Shown one piece after another: positions 15,244-24,242 of a stretch of DNA of 64,000 nucleotides. Made by a program: the position numbers and the translations under genes. The notes beneath the pieces are model-generated. The model saw nothing but the letters and a program-made list of their open reading frames with translations. It had not been told where the DNA came from and did not search any database. How positions within the stretch are numbered: position 1 is the stretch's first letter; every line of letters starts with the position of its first letter. The stretch is from assembly GCF_013283745.1 (NCBI RefSeq), contig NZ_JABSTZ010000004.1:280714-344713 (forward strand). Reading direction: 5' to 3'. This DNA is from Aeromicrobium stalagmiti. Its GTDB lineage: Bacteria; Actinomycetota; Actinomycetes; Propionibacteriales; Nocardioidaceae.

Positions 15244-18000
15244 TCAGGCGTCACCACCGACCTGCTCGACGCCCGCGACGGCCGTCGGATCGTCGATGCG
15301 GAAGCGGCTGAACGCCTCGCGCACCGTCTCGGCCCGCACCGAGCCCTGCTGGGCCAGGCTCTGCAGGACGCTGACGACGATCGACTCGGTGTCGACCTGG
15401 AACGTGCGGCGGGCGGCGGCCCGGGTGTCGGCGAAGCCGAATCCGTCGGTGCCGAGCGACTGCCACGGTCCGGGGACCCAGCGGGCGATCTGGTCGGGGA
15501 CGGCGCGCATGTAGTCGCTGACCGCGACCGTGACGGCGCTGGAGTCCATGAGCTTGACCGTGATGTAGGGCATCCGGTTGTACTCGCCCGGGTGGTTGAG
15601 GTTCCACTTCTCGGCCGCGACGGCGTCACGGGCGAGCTCGTTCCACGACGTCACCGACCACACGTCGGCGGCGACGCCGTAGTCGGCCGCGAGGATCTCC
15701 TGGGCCTTGAGGGCCCACGGCACCGAGACGCCGGACGCCATGATGCGCGCCGTCGCCGTGCCGTCGGTCGCCTTCTTGTAGACGTAGGCGCCCTTGAGGA
15801 TGCCCTCGACGTCGACGTTCTCCGGCTCGGCCGGCTGGTTGAACGCCTCGTTGTAGACCGTGAGGTAGAAGATGATGTCCTCGCCGTGCGGGAACGTGTC
15901 GGACGTCCCGTACATGCGCTCGAGGCCGTACTTCATGATGTGGCTGATCTCGAAGCTGAACGCGGGGTCGTAGTGCACGACGGCCGGGTTGGTCTGCGCG
16001 ATGAGCGGCGAGTGGCCGTCGGCGTGCTGCAGGCCCTCGCCCGTGAGCGTCGTACGACCGGCTGTGGCGCCGATGAGGAAGCCACGGGCCAGCTGGTCGG
16101 CCATCGCCCAGATCGAGTCGGCGGTGCGCTGGAAGCCGAACATCGAGTAGAAGAGGTAGACCGGGATCATCGGCTCGCCGTGCGTCGAGTAGGCGCTGCC
16201 CGCCGCGATCGCCGACGCCATGGCGCCGGCCTCGCTGATGCCCTCGTGCAGCAGCTGGCCCTGGGCCGACTCCTTGTAGGCCAGGAGCAGCTTGCGGTCG
16301 ACCGACTCGTACGTCTGGCCGGCCGGGTTGTAGATCTTGGCCGACGGGAACATCGAGTCCATGCCGAACGTGCGGTACTCGTCGGGCGCGATCGGGACGA
16401 TGCGGCGCCCGATCTCCGGGTCCTTCATGAGGTCGCGGAGCAGACGGACGAACGCCATCGTGGTGGCGATCTGCTGCTTGCCCGAGCCCTTCTTGAGCTC
16501 CTCGTAGACCGACGGGTCGGGCAGCTTGACCGGCGTCGGGTCGACGATGCGCTTGGGCAGCGAGCCGCCCAGGGCCTCACGACGGGCCTTCATGTACTGG
16601 ATCTCTTCGCTGTCGGCGCCCGGGTGGTAGAACGGCGCGATGTCGCTGCCGTCGATCTGGGCGTCGGAGATCGGGATGTTGAGGCGGTCGCGGAAGCCCT
16701 TGAGGTCGTCCTTGGTCAGCTTCTTCATCTGGTGGGTCGCGTTGCGGCCGGCGAACGACTCCAGGAGCCATCCCTTGACCGTGTGGGCGAGGATCACGGT
16801 CGGCTGTCCGGTGTGCTTCTGCGCCGCCTCGAAGGCCGCGTAGACCTTGCGGTAGTCGTGGCCGCCGCGCGGGAGCCGCTCGATGTCGCCGTCGGTCAGG
16901 TGCTCGACCATCTTGGTCAGACGCGGGTCGGGGCCGAAGAAGTTCTCGCGGTTGTAGGCGCCGGTCTCGACCGAGAGGGTCTGGAACTCGCCGTCGGGGG
17001 TGCGGTTCATCTGGTTGACGAGCGCGCCGTCGGTGTCGCGGGCGAGCAGGTCGTCCCACTCACGTCCCCACACGACCTTGATGACGTTCCAGCCGGCTCC
17101 GCGGAACGTCGACTCGAGCTCCTGGATGATCTTGCCGTTGCCGCGCACGGGTCCGTCGAGCTGCTGCAGGTTGCAGTTGACGACGAACGTCAGGTTGTCG
17201 AGCTCCTCGCGCGCGGCGATGCCGATCGCGCCGAGCGACTCGGGCTCGCCCATCTCGCCGTCGCCGAGGAACGTCCAGACGTGCTGCTGGCTGGTGTCCT
17301 TGATGCCGCGGTTGTGCAGGTAGCGGTTGAAGCGCGCCTGGTAGATCGAGTTGATCGCGCCGAGGCCCATCGAGACCGTGGGGAACTCCCAGTAGTCCTG
17401 CATGAGGCGGGGGTGGGGGTACGACGAGAGGCCGTTGCCCGCACCGTGCGAGTGCTCCTGGCGGAACCGGTCGAGCTGGGTCTCGCTCAGGCCGCCCTCG
17501 AGGAAGGACCGGGCGTAGATGCCGGGGGCCGCGTGACCCTGGAAGTAGATCTGGTCGCCGCCTCCGGGGTGGTTCTTGCCCTTGAAGAAGTGGTTGAAGC
17601 CGACCTCGTAGAGGCTCGCGGCCGACTGGTAGGACGCGATGTGACCGCCGACGCCGAGGCCGGGACGGTTGGCGCGCGACACCATCACGGCGGCGTTCCA
17701 GCGGATGTAGGAGCGGATGCGTCGCTCGATCGCCTCGTTGCCGGGGAACCAGGGCTCACGCTCCGGCGGGATCGTGTTGATGAAGTCGGTGCTGCGCAGC
17801 GCCGGGACGCCGACGTTCTGCTCGCGGGCGCGCTCGAGCAGCTTGAGCATCACGTAGCGGGCACGGCTCCGTCCGCGGCTGTCGACCATCTCGTCGAGCG
17901 AGCTGAGCCACTCAGCGGTCTCGTCGGGGTCGATGTCAGGCAGCTGGGTCGGCAGACCCTCGTGAATGACTGGCGGACGTTCCTGGCCGGATTGCGGCAT
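15244..18000 (-). CDS. aceE: Pyruvate dehydrogenase E1 component, homodimeric type
   Basis: 918 residues from [10 protein letters not shown], with GGGAGA about 5 nt before the ATG. Thiamine-diphosphate enzyme that decarboxylates pyruvate and passes the acetyl group to the E2 lipoyl domain. Visible: an N-terminal helical segment, [14 protein letters not shown], the ThDP motif [10 protein letters not shown]...NCNLQQLDG, and the transketolase-like pyrimidine-binding region ([19 protein letters not shown]). Length matches single-chain AceE (about 890-930). No E2 or E3 gene is adjacent. Transcribed away from DUF3052, with a 20-bp palindrome in the shared intergenic region. A frame extension to 18036 exists but is less likely. 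Confidence 0.96.
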   Translation of the reverse strand: MPQSGQERPPVIHEGLPTQLPDIDPDETAEWLSSLDEMVDSRGRSRARYVMLKLLERAREQNVGVPALRSTDFINTIPPEREPWFPGNEAIERRIRSYIRWNAAVMVSRANRPGLGVGGHIASYQSAASLYEVGFNHFFKGKNHPGGGDQIYFQGHAAPGIYARSFLEGGLSETQLDRFRQEHSHGAGNGLSSYPHPRLMQDYWEFPTVSMGLGAINSIYQARFNRYLHNRGIKDTSQQHVWTFLGDGEMGEPESLGAIGIAAREELDNLTFVVNCNLQQLDGPVRGNGKIIQELESTFRGAGWNVIKVVWGREWDDLLARDTDGALVNQMNRTPDGEFQTLSVETGAYNRENFFGPDPRLTKMVEHLTDGDIERLPRGGHDYRKVYAAFEAAQKHTGQPTVILAHTVKGWLLESFAGRNATHQMKKLTKDDLKGFRDRLNIPISDAQIDGSDIAPFYHPGADSEEIQYMKARREALGGSLPKRIVDPTPVKLPDPSVYEELKKGSGKQQIATTMAFVRLLRDLMKDPEIGRRIVPIAPDEYRTFGMDSMFPSAKIYNPAGQTYESVDRKLLLAYKESAQGQLLHEGISEAGAMASAIAAGSAYSTHGEPMIPVYLFYSMFGFQRTADSIWAMADQLARGFLIGATAGRTTLTGEGLQHADGHSPLIAQTNPAVVHYDPAFSFEISHIMKYGLERMYGTSDTFPHGEDIIFYLTVYNEAFNQPAEPENVDVEGILKGAYVYKKATDGTATARIMASGVSVPWALKAQEILAADYGVAADVWSVTSWNELARDAVAAEKWNLNHPGEYNRMPYITVKLMDSSAVTVAVSDYMRAVPDQIARWVPGPWQSLGTDGFGFADTRAAARRTFQVDTESIVVSVLQSLAQQGSVRAETVREAFSRFRIDDPTAVAGVEQVGGDA

Positions 18001-18080
18001 GTTCTCTCCCAGATGTCTTGTGGACGTGTCCATCATTCCACCTCGGGTTCGCTACTGTGATACCGGCAACGATGCTGAAC

Positions 18081-18100
18081 AACCTACTTTTCAGTAGGTT
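18081..18100. promoter_or_regulatory. Palindromic operator candidate between aceE and DUF3052
   Basis: AACCTACT (18081-18088) and AGTAGGTT (18093-18100) are perfect inverted repeats around TTTC. The AT-rich palindrome stands out in a GC-rich background and lies between two divergent starts (18000 and 18126), as expected for a dimeric repressor or activator site. The regulator is not in the window. A small hairpin in the DUF3052 leader is the alternative. Confidence 0.5.
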
Positions 18101-18125
18101 TCGTCGAACTTGAGGAGACATACCG

Positions 18126-18512
18126 GTGGACGCGGGCAAGCTGGGCTTCGGTCCTGACACCGTCATCCAGGAGCTGGGCTGGGACGACGACGTCGACGAG
18201 GAGCTCCGCGTCGAGATCGAACGTCACACCGGCAACAACCTGGTGGACGGCGACATCGGCGATGACGTCGACGGCGTGATCCTCTGGTGGCGCGATGTCG
18301 ACGGTGATCTCACCGATGCGCTGGTCGACTCCCTCCAGGACCTGGTCGAGGGCGGATCCGTCTGGCTGCTGACGCCGAAGGTGGGGCGCCCCAACTACGT
18401 GCCCGGCGCCGACGTCGTCGAGGCCGCGGAGATCGCGGGGCTGTCGGTGACGACCACGTCGGCGGCGACCGCCGACTGGGCCGCGACGCGGCTCACCGCG
18501 CACAAGCGCTGA
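18126..18512 (+). CDS. DUF3052 family protein
   Basis: 128 residues from GTG, with GAGGAG about 8 nt upstream. It matches actinobacterial DUF3052: KLGFGPDTVIQELGWDDDVD, the ILWWRDVDGDLTDALVD core and a C-terminal LSVTTTSAATADWAATRL segment. Very acidic, no membrane segments. Function unknown; the family is repeatedly found opposite aceE, as here, which hints at a connection to pyruvate metabolism. Followed after 67 nt by a peroxiredoxin with its own promoter. Confidence 0.85.
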   Translation: MDAGKLGFGPDTVIQELGWDDDVDEELRVEIERHTGNNLVDGDIGDDVDGVILWWRDVDGDLTDALVDSLQDLVEGGSVWLLTPKVGRPNYVPGADVVEAAEIAGLSVTTTSAATADWAATRLTAHKR

Positions 18513-18579
18513 CGGCGTCCTCGGCGGTCGAGTGCCGCTGAGGACTGAAGCGGTGCGGCGAGACCACTACGCTCGTGGC

Positions 18580-19041
18580 ATGACTCTCACGATCGGCGAC
18601 GCCGCACCCGACTTCACCCTCAAGAACCAGCACGGCGAGGACATCTCCCTGTCGTCGTTCCGCGGCGACAAGAACGTCGTGGTCGTGTTCTTCCCGTTCG
18701 CGTTCAGCGGCATCTGCACCGGCGAGCTGTGCGAGATCCGTGACAACCTCGGTGACTTCCAGACCGACGACGCCGAGGTGCTCGCGGTCTCGTGCGACCA
18801 CTTCTTCTCCAACCGGGCCTTCGCGGAGCGCGACGGCTACGAGTTCTCGATCCTCAGCGACTTCTGGCCGCACGGCGACGTCTCGCGCGCCTACGGCACG
18901 TTCAACGACGGTGCAGGGGCGCCCAACCGGGGCACTTTCGTGATCGACAAGGACGGCATCCTGCGCTGGCAGGTCGTCCAGGGCATCGGCGACGCCCGTG
19001 ACCTGGGGGCCTACCGGACGGCTCTCGCCGACCTCTCCTGA
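18580..19041 (+). CDS. Peroxiredoxin (AhpE/BCP-like)
   Basis: 153 residues with a thioredoxin fold. The active site PFAFSGIC has the peroxidatic Cys46, with Ser in place of the usual Thr of PxxxT/SxxC. A second cysteine at position 51 (CTGELC) lies where BCP/PrxQ-type enzymes keep the resolving cysteine. It reduces hydrogen peroxide and organic peroxides; the reductant is probably thioredoxin or mycoredoxin. TACGCT (18568-18573) lies 6 nt before the ATG. A hairpin at 19119 follows. Confidence 0.9.
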   Translation: MTLTIGDAAPDFTLKNQHGEDISLSSFRGDKNVVVVFFPFAFSGICTGELCEIRDNLGDFQTDDAEVLAVSCDHFFSNRAFAERDGYEFSILSDFWPHGDVSRAYGTFNDGAGAPNRGTFVIDKDGILRWQVVQGIGDARDLGAYRTALADLS

Positions 19042-19118
19042 CAGACCGTCGCGAGATTCCTGAAATCTTCCCAAATCGGCTGCGCCCCGACCCGCGGATG
19101 CAGCATGATGATCGTGCT

Positions 19119-19152
19119 GCGGCTGCCAGGGACCCGAGACCTTGGCAGCCGC
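19119..19152 (+). terminator. Hairpin between peroxiredoxin and tRNA-Val
   Basis: GCGGCTGCCA (19119-19128) and TGGCAGCCGC (19143-19152) form a perfect 10-bp stem with a 14-nt loop, followed by GCTTTGTCTG. It probably ends the peroxiredoxin transcript. The remaining sequence from 19042 to the tRNA holds nothing else recognisable. Confidence 0.6.
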
Positions 19153-19235
19153 CGCTTTGTCTGCTGCCGGTTTGTTGCCGGCGCGAGGATGTGGGGCGGG
19201 CCCGGCCGCTGCGGTAGTGTGCCGCTGGTCCTTCG

Positions 19236-19309
19236 GGGCGAATAGCTCAGCTGGTTAGAGCATCCGGTTTACACCCGGAAGGTCGGGGGTTCGAGTCCCT
19301 CTTCGCCCA
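19236..19309 (+). tRNA. tRNA-Val (TAC)
   Basis: 74-nt cloverleaf. Acceptor GGGCGAA (19236-19242) pairs with TTCGCCC (19302-19308), discriminator A. The anticodon loop TTTACAC gives TAC. The T arm has GGTTCGAGTCC. CCA is not encoded. TAGTGT (19215-19220) is a plausible -10 box. Confidence 0.95.
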
Positions 19310-19319
19310 CATCGATCAT

Positions 19320-19346
19320 GGGTCGGACCGCTCTTTGGTCCGGCCC
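19320..19346 (+). terminator. Hairpin after tRNA-Val
   Basis: GGGTCGGACC (19320-19329) pairs with GGTCCGGCCC (19337-19346), one G-U pair, with a 7-nt loop. It starts 11 nt after the tRNA and is followed by TTGAACCTT. Likely the tRNA terminator. Confidence 0.65.
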
Positions 19347-19421
19347 TTGAACCTTCTCGGCCCGAGGGTGATCCCTGGTCCGTCGACGCCCGGAGCGACG
19401 CGGGTCTGACACGATGAGCGG

Positions 19422-20201
19422 GTGGTCGACGAGGCGGACGTGGTGGCCCGACTGCGGGCGGCCGGGAGCGTCTTCGCCGAGGACGAGGCCCAGGTGCTGG
19501 CCGGTGCGTCGACGTCGCCGACGCAGCTGGAGGCGATGCTGCGTCGCCGGGTCGACGGCGAGCCGCTGGAGGTCGTCGTCGGATGGGCCGAGTTCTGTGG
19601 TCAGCGGGTCGTGATCGAGCCGGGGGTCTTCGTCCCGCGGACCCGGACCGGCGTCCTGGTCACGGAAGGTGCTCGACTCGTCGGGCCGGGAGCGGTCGTC
19701 GTCGACCTGTGCTGCGGCTCGGGAGCGGTCGGTCTCGCGCTGCACGCCATGATCAGGGACGTCGAGCTGCATGCGACGGACATCGAGCCGGCTGCCGTGG
19801 CCTGTGCCCGTCGCAATCTCGAGCCGATCGGGGGCACGGTCGTCGAGGGCGACCTGTTCGACGCCCTGCCGGCATCACTGGTGGGAGCGGTCGACCTGCT
19901 CGTGGTGAACGCGCCCTACGTCCCCACGGCCGCGATCGCGACGATGCCTCCCGAGGCGCGGGACCACGAGCCGATGGTCGCGCTCGACGGGGGAGTCGAC
20001 GGGGTCGACCTGCACCGCCGTGTCGCGTCGGAGGCCACGCGGTGGCTCGCGCCGGGCGGCCACCTGCTGATCGAGACGAGCCGGCGACAAGCGCCTCTGA
20101 CGGCCGCCGCGATGGAGGCCGGTGGCCTGGTGACCCGGGTCGTCACGGCGCCGGAGATCGACGGGACGGCCGTCGTCGGCAACCGTGTCCGACCCGCCTG
20201 A
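19422..20201 (+). CDS. PrmC/HemK-related protein-glutamine methyltransferase, NAPY variant
   Basis: 259 residues from GTG. SAM-binding motif VVDLCCGSGAVGLAL, ATDIEPAAVACARRN, then VVNAPYVPT where canonical PrmC has NPPY. The NAPY form marks a PrmC-related actinobacterial group of unknown substrate. N-terminal VGWAEFCGQRVVIEPGVFVP matches the PrmC entry region to the catalytic domain, but the N-terminal helical recognition domain is short. CACGAT (19410-19415) lies 6 nt before the GTG and supports this start. recQ follows 12 nt after, with its own CACGAT box. Confidence 0.82.
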   Translation: MVDEADVVARLRAAGSVFAEDEAQVLAGASTSPTQLEAMLRRRVDGEPLEVVVGWAEFCGQRVVIEPGVFVPRTRTGVLVTEGARLVGPGAVVVDLCCGSGAVGLALHAMIRDVELHATDIEPAAVACARRNLEPIGGTVVEGDLFDALPASLVGAVDLLVVNAPYVPTAAIATMPPEARDHEPMVALDGGVDGVDLHRRVASEATRWLAPGGHLLIETSRRQAPLTAAAMEAGGLVTRVVTAPEIDGTAVVGNRVRPA

Positions 20202-20213
20202 CACGATGGCACG

Positions 20214-22301
20214 ATGACCACGCAGACCGACGCCACGACCGCCCTGCGACGCCTGACCGGTCGTGACGACGCGGTCTTCCACGACGGCCAGCTCGAGGCG
20301 ATCGAGGCCCTCGTCGACGGTCACCGCCGAGCCCTGGTCGTCCAACGCACCGGATGGGGCAAGTCGGCGGTCTACTTCATCTCGACGCTGCTGCTGCGCC
20401 AGCGTGGCACCGGGCCGACCCTGCTCGTCTCGCCACTGCTCGCCCTGATGCGCGACCAGGTCGCCGCGGCAGCCCGCGCAGGCGTGCGGGCGGTCGCGAT
20501 CAACTCGGCCAACCCGCACGAGTGGGACGAGACGCGGGCCAAGCTCGCCGCCGACGAGGTCGACATCCTGCTGGTCTCTCCCGAGCGGCTCAACAACCCG
20601 CGCTTTCGCGACGAGCAGCTGCCGGCGCTCATCGAGCGCATGGGCATGCTCGTGGTCGACGAGGCGCACTGCATCTCCGACTGGGGGCACGACTTCCGGC
20701 CCGACTACCGACGCCTCGCCGAGCTCATCGCCCAGCTGCCCCACGACCTGCCGGTGCTCGCGACCACCGCGACCGCCAACGCCCGGGTCGTGACCGACGT
20801 GGCCGAGCAGCTGGGCACAGCGGGCGAGGTGCTGACGATCCGTGGGTCGCTCGCCCGTACGTCGCTGCGGCTCGGCGTGCTCGAGCTGCCCGGCGCGCGG
20901 GACCGGCTCGGCTGGCTGCTGAGCCATCTCGCCGAGCTGCCGGGCAGCGGCATCATCTACGCGCTCACGGTGTCGGCGGCCGAGGACACCGCCCGGCTGC
21001 TGCGCGAGGGCGGTCATGCCGTGCGGGCCTACACCGGCCGCACCGACCCGGAGCAGCGCGAGGAGCTCGAGCGACAGCTCAAGGACAACGAGATCAAGGC
21101 GCTCGTCGCGACCAGCGCGCTGGGCATGGGCTTCGACAAGCCCGACCTCGGCTTCGTCATCCACCTCGGAGCGCCGTCGTCGCCGGTCGCCTACTACCAG
21201 CAGGTCGGCCGTGCCGGCCGTGCCACCGACAACGCCGACGTGCTCCTGCTGCCGGGACGCGAGGACCGCGACATCTGGTCCTACTTCGCGACCTCGTCGA
21301 TGCCGAGCGAGGAGCGCGCTGCGGCCGTCATCGAGGCCCTCGGCACCGAGACGCTGTCGACCCCGGCACTCGAGGCCCGGGTCAACCTGCGCCGCTCGCC
21401 GCTCGAGCTGCTGCTCAAGGTGCTCGACGTCGACGGAGCGGTTCGGCGCGTCCAGGGCGGCTGGGTCGCGACCGGGGTGCCGTGGACGTACGACCGTGAG
21501 CGCTACGAGCGCATCGCCGAGGCGCGCACCGCCGAGCAGCAGTCGATGCTCACCTACCAGCGCGACACCACGTGCCGCATGGAGATGCTGCAGCGCGACC
21601 TCGACGACCCGACCGCCGCGCCGTGCGGCCGGTGCGACAACTGCACGACCCCGTGGTTCCCCACCGGTGTCGACGACGGGGCCACGCAGGCGGCTTCCAG
21701 CACGCTCGACCAGGTCGGCGTCGAGATCGAGCCGCGGGCCCAGTGGCCGGCCACCGTCGGCAAGGGCGCGACCAAGATCCCCGTCGAGGAGCGGGCCGAG
21801 GCAGGACGGGCGATCGCCCGTCTGACCGACCTTGGCTGGGGCGGGGTGCTGCGTGAGCTGTTCGCGGCCGGCAGCCCCGACCAACCCGTCAGCGACGAGC
21901 TGCTCGGCGCGTGCGTGCGGGTGCTCAAGGACTGGCGGTGGGACGAGCGCCCGGCCGCCGTCGTCAGCATCCCGTCGCGCTCGCGGCCGCAGCTCGTCGA
22001 CTCGTTCGCGCGGGGCATCGCCCGCATCGGGCGGCTCGACGACCTCGGCACGCTCGACCTCGTCGGCGGCGGTCCGCGCGGCGAGCCCGGTGGCAACAGT
22101 GCCTACCGGCTCGCCGGCGTCCGCGACGCGTTCGCGGTCGGCCCCGACCTCGCGAGCCGGCTCGCGGCGATCGGCGACAAGCCGGTGCTGCTGATCGACG
22201 ATCGCACCGACAGCCGCTGGACCATGACGGTCGCGACGCGCGAGCTGCGACGTCACGGCTCGGGGCCGGTGCTCCCGCTGGTGCTCGCGCAGGTGGCCTG
22301 A
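20214..22301 (+). CDS. RecQ-family DNA helicase with C-terminal phosphoribosyltransferase-like domain
   Basis: 695 residues. Helicase motifs: GWGKSAVYF (Walker A; Trp-Gly where GxGKS usually has more Gly/Thr), VVDEAHCISDWGHDFRPDY (DEAH and the RecQ aromatic loop), ATTATA, GMGFDKPD, QQVGRAGR. The RecQ zinc-binding region follows with PCGRCDNC. From about residue 560 the sequence resembles a phosphoribosyltransferase of the ComF type, ending PVLLIDDRTDSRWTMTVATR, like the DDxxTTGxT PRPP loop but altered to TDSRWT. It unwinds DNA 3'-5' in recombination and repair; the role of the tail is unknown. CACGAT (20202-20207) lies 6 nt before the ATG. Confidence 0.88.
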   Translation: MTTQTDATTALRRLTGRDDAVFHDGQLEAIEALVDGHRRALVVQRTGWGKSAVYFISTLLLRQRGTGPTLLVSPLLALMRDQVAAAARAGVRAVAINSANPHEWDETRAKLAADEVDILLVSPERLNNPRFRDEQLPALIERMGMLVVDEAHCISDWGHDFRPDYRRLAELIAQLPHDLPVLATTATANARVVTDVAEQLGTAGEVLTIRGSLARTSLRLGVLELPGARDRLGWLLSHLAELPGSGIIYALTVSAAEDTARLLREGGHAVRAYTGRTDPEQREELERQLKDNEIKALVATSALGMGFDKPDLGFVIHLGAPSSPVAYYQQVGRAGRATDNADVLLLPGREDRDIWSYFATSSMPSEERAAAVIEALGTETLSTPALEARVNLRRSPLELLLKVLDVDGAVRRVQGGWVATGVPWTYDRERYERIAEARTAEQQSMLTYQRDTTCRMEMLQRDLDDPTAAPCGRCDNCTTPWFPTGVDDGATQAASSTLDQVGVEIEPRAQWPATVGKGATKIPVEERAEAGRAIARLTDLGWGGVLRELFAAGSPDQPVSDELLGACVRVLKDWRWDERPAAVVSIPSRSRPQLVDSFARGIARIGRLDDLGTLDLVGGGPRGEPGGNSAYRLAGVRDAFAVGPDLASRLAAIGDKPVLLIDDRTDSRWTMTVATRELRRHGSGPVLPLVLAQVA

Positions 22302-22347
22302 CCTCGGGCGACGCGCGCCGTTGCCGATCGTGGGTACGTTGGACGGC

Positions 22348-23358
22348 ATGGAGCATCGATACCTCGGCAACAGCGGTCTCAAGATCTCGGAGATCGCCTA
22401 CGGCAACTGGCTGACCCACGGCTCACAGGTCGAGGAGGACGCCGCGACCGCCTGCGTGCGGCAGGCGCTCGAGGAGGGCATCACGACCTTCGACACCGCC
22501 GACGTCTATGCCAACACTGCTGCGGAGTCCGTCCTCGGACGCGCGCTGGCCGGCGAGCGACGTGAGTCCCTCGAGATCTTCACCAAGGTCTACTGGACGA
22601 CCGGTCCCGGCGGACCCAACGACTCGGGCCTGTCGCGCAAGCACATCATGGAGTCGATCAACGGCTCCCTGACCAGGCTGCAGACCGACTACGTCGACCT
22701 CTACCAGGCGCACCGCTTCGACGTGGAGACGCCGCTCGAGGAGACGATGCAGGCGTTCGCCGACGTCGTGCGGTCGGGCAAGGCCCTCTACATCGGGGTC
22801 TCGGAGTGGACGGCCGACCAGATCCGCGAGGGTCAGGCGCTGGCCCGACAGCTCGGGTTCTCGCTGATCTCGAGCCAGCCGGAGTACTCGATGCTGTGGC
22901 GCGTCATCGAGGACGAGGTGGTGCCGGCCAGCGAGGAGCAGGGCCTCAGCCAGATCGTGTGGTCGCCGATCGCCCAGGGCGTGCTGACCGGCAAGTACAA
23001 GCCGGGTCAGCCGGCCCCCGAGGGATCGCGCGCGACCGACGACCAGGGCGGCTCGCAGAACATCAGCCGCTGGCTGCGTGACGACGTGCTCGAGGCCGTC
23101 CAGCGGCTCCAGCCGATCGCGTCCGCCGCCGACCTCACGCTGGCGCAGCTGGCCGTCGCGTGGGTGCTGCGCAACCCCAACGTCGCCGCCGCGATCATCG
23201 GGGCGTCCCGCCCCGAGCAGGTGACCGACAACGTCAAGGCATCCGGTGTGGTGCTGGGTGACGACGTCATGGCCGCGATCGATGACGCCCTCGGCGACGT
23301 CGTGGTCAGGGACCCGTCAGAGACCCAGCGGCGCACCCCGGACACCCGCCCGACCTGA
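22348..23358 (+). CDS. Aldo/keto reductase (Kv-beta/YghZ-like)
   Basis: 336 residues. AKR features: MEHRYLGNSGLKISEIAYGN, TTFDTADVYANTAAESVLG (catalytic Asp and Tyr), IFTKVYW (Lys), YQAHRFD (His), and WSPIAQGVLTGKY with the NADPH-binding end AAAIIGASRPEQV. It is a cytosolic NADPH-dependent carbonyl reductase; substrate unknown. TACGTT (22335-22340) lies 7 nt before the ATG, so it is probably leaderless; the open frame to 22321 covers that promoter. Confidence 0.9.
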   Translation: MEHRYLGNSGLKISEIAYGNWLTHGSQVEEDAATACVRQALEEGITTFDTADVYANTAAESVLGRALAGERRESLEIFTKVYWTTGPGGPNDSGLSRKHIMESINGSLTRLQTDYVDLYQAHRFDVETPLEETMQAFADVVRSGKALYIGVSEWTADQIREGQALARQLGFSLISSQPEYSMLWRVIEDEVVPASEEQGLSQIVWSPIAQGVLTGKYKPGQPAPEGSRATDDQGGSQNISRWLRDDVLEAVQRLQPIASAADLTLAQLAVAWVLRNPNVAAAIIGASRPEQVTDNVKASGVVLGDDVMAAIDDALGDVVVRDPSETQRRTPDTRPT

Positions 23359-23418
23359 CCCGCCCGACCGATCCGCGACGGCGTCGGGCCGGGTGAACCG
23401 ACTCGATAGAGTGCGGCC

Positions 23419-24240
23419 ATGACCACCCTGCGCGACGTCGTCTCGGTCCTCGACGGTCTCTACGACCCTGCGTGGGCCGACGACTGGGACGCCGTCGGCA
23501 CCGTCGCCGGCGACCCTGACGCACCGGTGACCAAGGTGCTGTTCGCGGTCGATCCCGTGCGGGCCGTCGTCGACGAGGCCGTCGAGTGGGGCGCCGATCT
23601 CGTGGTCACCCATCACCCGCTGTGGCTCAAGGGCGTCACGTCGGTCGCGGCGACGTCGCCCAAGGGCAGCGTCGTCCACCGCCTGATCACCCACGGCATC
23701 GCGCTTCACACCTGCCACACCAACGCCGACTCGCCGCACCTGGGCGTCTCGGAGTCGATGGCGTTCGCGCTGGGGCTCAGCGACGTCCGGCCGCTCGAGC
23801 CCGACACCGACGACGTCGAGCCCGACCGGGGGAGCGGACGCATCGGCGTGCTCTCGTCGCCCCTGGCCCTGGCCGACTTCGCCGATCACGTGGCTCGCAG
23901 CCTCCCGGCCCACCAGAGCGCGGTGCGAGTCGCCGGCGACCCGGCCCGCCCGATCCGGACCGTGGCCCTGTGTGGCGGCTCCGGAGACTTCCTGCTCGCC
24001 ACGGCACAGGCCGCCGGGGCCGATGCCTACGTGACGTCCGACCTGCGGCACCACCCCGTCAGCGAGCACCTGGAGCAGTCCGATCCGTGCGCCGTGATCG
24101 ACGTGCCGCACTGGTCGGCGGAGTGGACGTGGCTGCCCGTCGCGGCCGATGCACTGATGCAGCGGCTGCCGTCGGTGGAGACCCGTGTCTCCACGATCGT
24201 GACCGATCCGTGGACCGCGCACGTGCCGGGTACGGTGTGA
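23419..24240 (+). CDS. Nif3-like dinuclear metal centre protein
   Basis: 273 residues. Family metal ligands are visible: LVVTHHPLWLKGV (HH pair), HTCHTNADSPHLGVSE, and a C-terminal HWSAEWTWLPVAA (H and E). The central GGSGDFLLATAQAAGADAYV segment is the second conserved block. Members form a hexameric ring with two metals per subunit; YqfO/YbgI relatives have GTP-cyclohydrolase-like or unknown roles. TAGAGT (23407-23412) lies 6 nt before the ATG. First gene of an operon with the zinc-ribbon protein and the RNase H/phosphatase. Confidence 0.9.
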   Translation: MTTLRDVVSVLDGLYDPAWADDWDAVGTVAGDPDAPVTKVLFAVDPVRAVVDEAVEWGADLVVTHHPLWLKGVTSVAATSPKGSVVHRLITHGIALHTCHTNADSPHLGVSESMAFALGLSDVRPLEPDTDDVEPDRGSGRIGVLSSPLALADFADHVARSLPAHQSAVRVAGDPARPIRTVALCGGSGDFLLATAQAAGADAYVTSDLRHHPVSEHLEQSDPCAVIDVPHWSAEWTWLPVAADALMQRLPSVETRVSTIVTDPWTAHVPGTV

Positions 24241-24242
24241 CT

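Noticed and set aside
15232..18060. 942-codon open frame on the plus strand opposite aceE
   Set aside because: It is a shadow of the GC-skewed third positions of aceE; composition is low-complexity Arg/Val/Asp-rich, no ribosome binding site or family motif.
23586..24242. Long N-terminal extension of the zinc-ribbon protein
   Set aside because: It covers Nif3 in another frame; the family begins at the GTG at 24237/24243.
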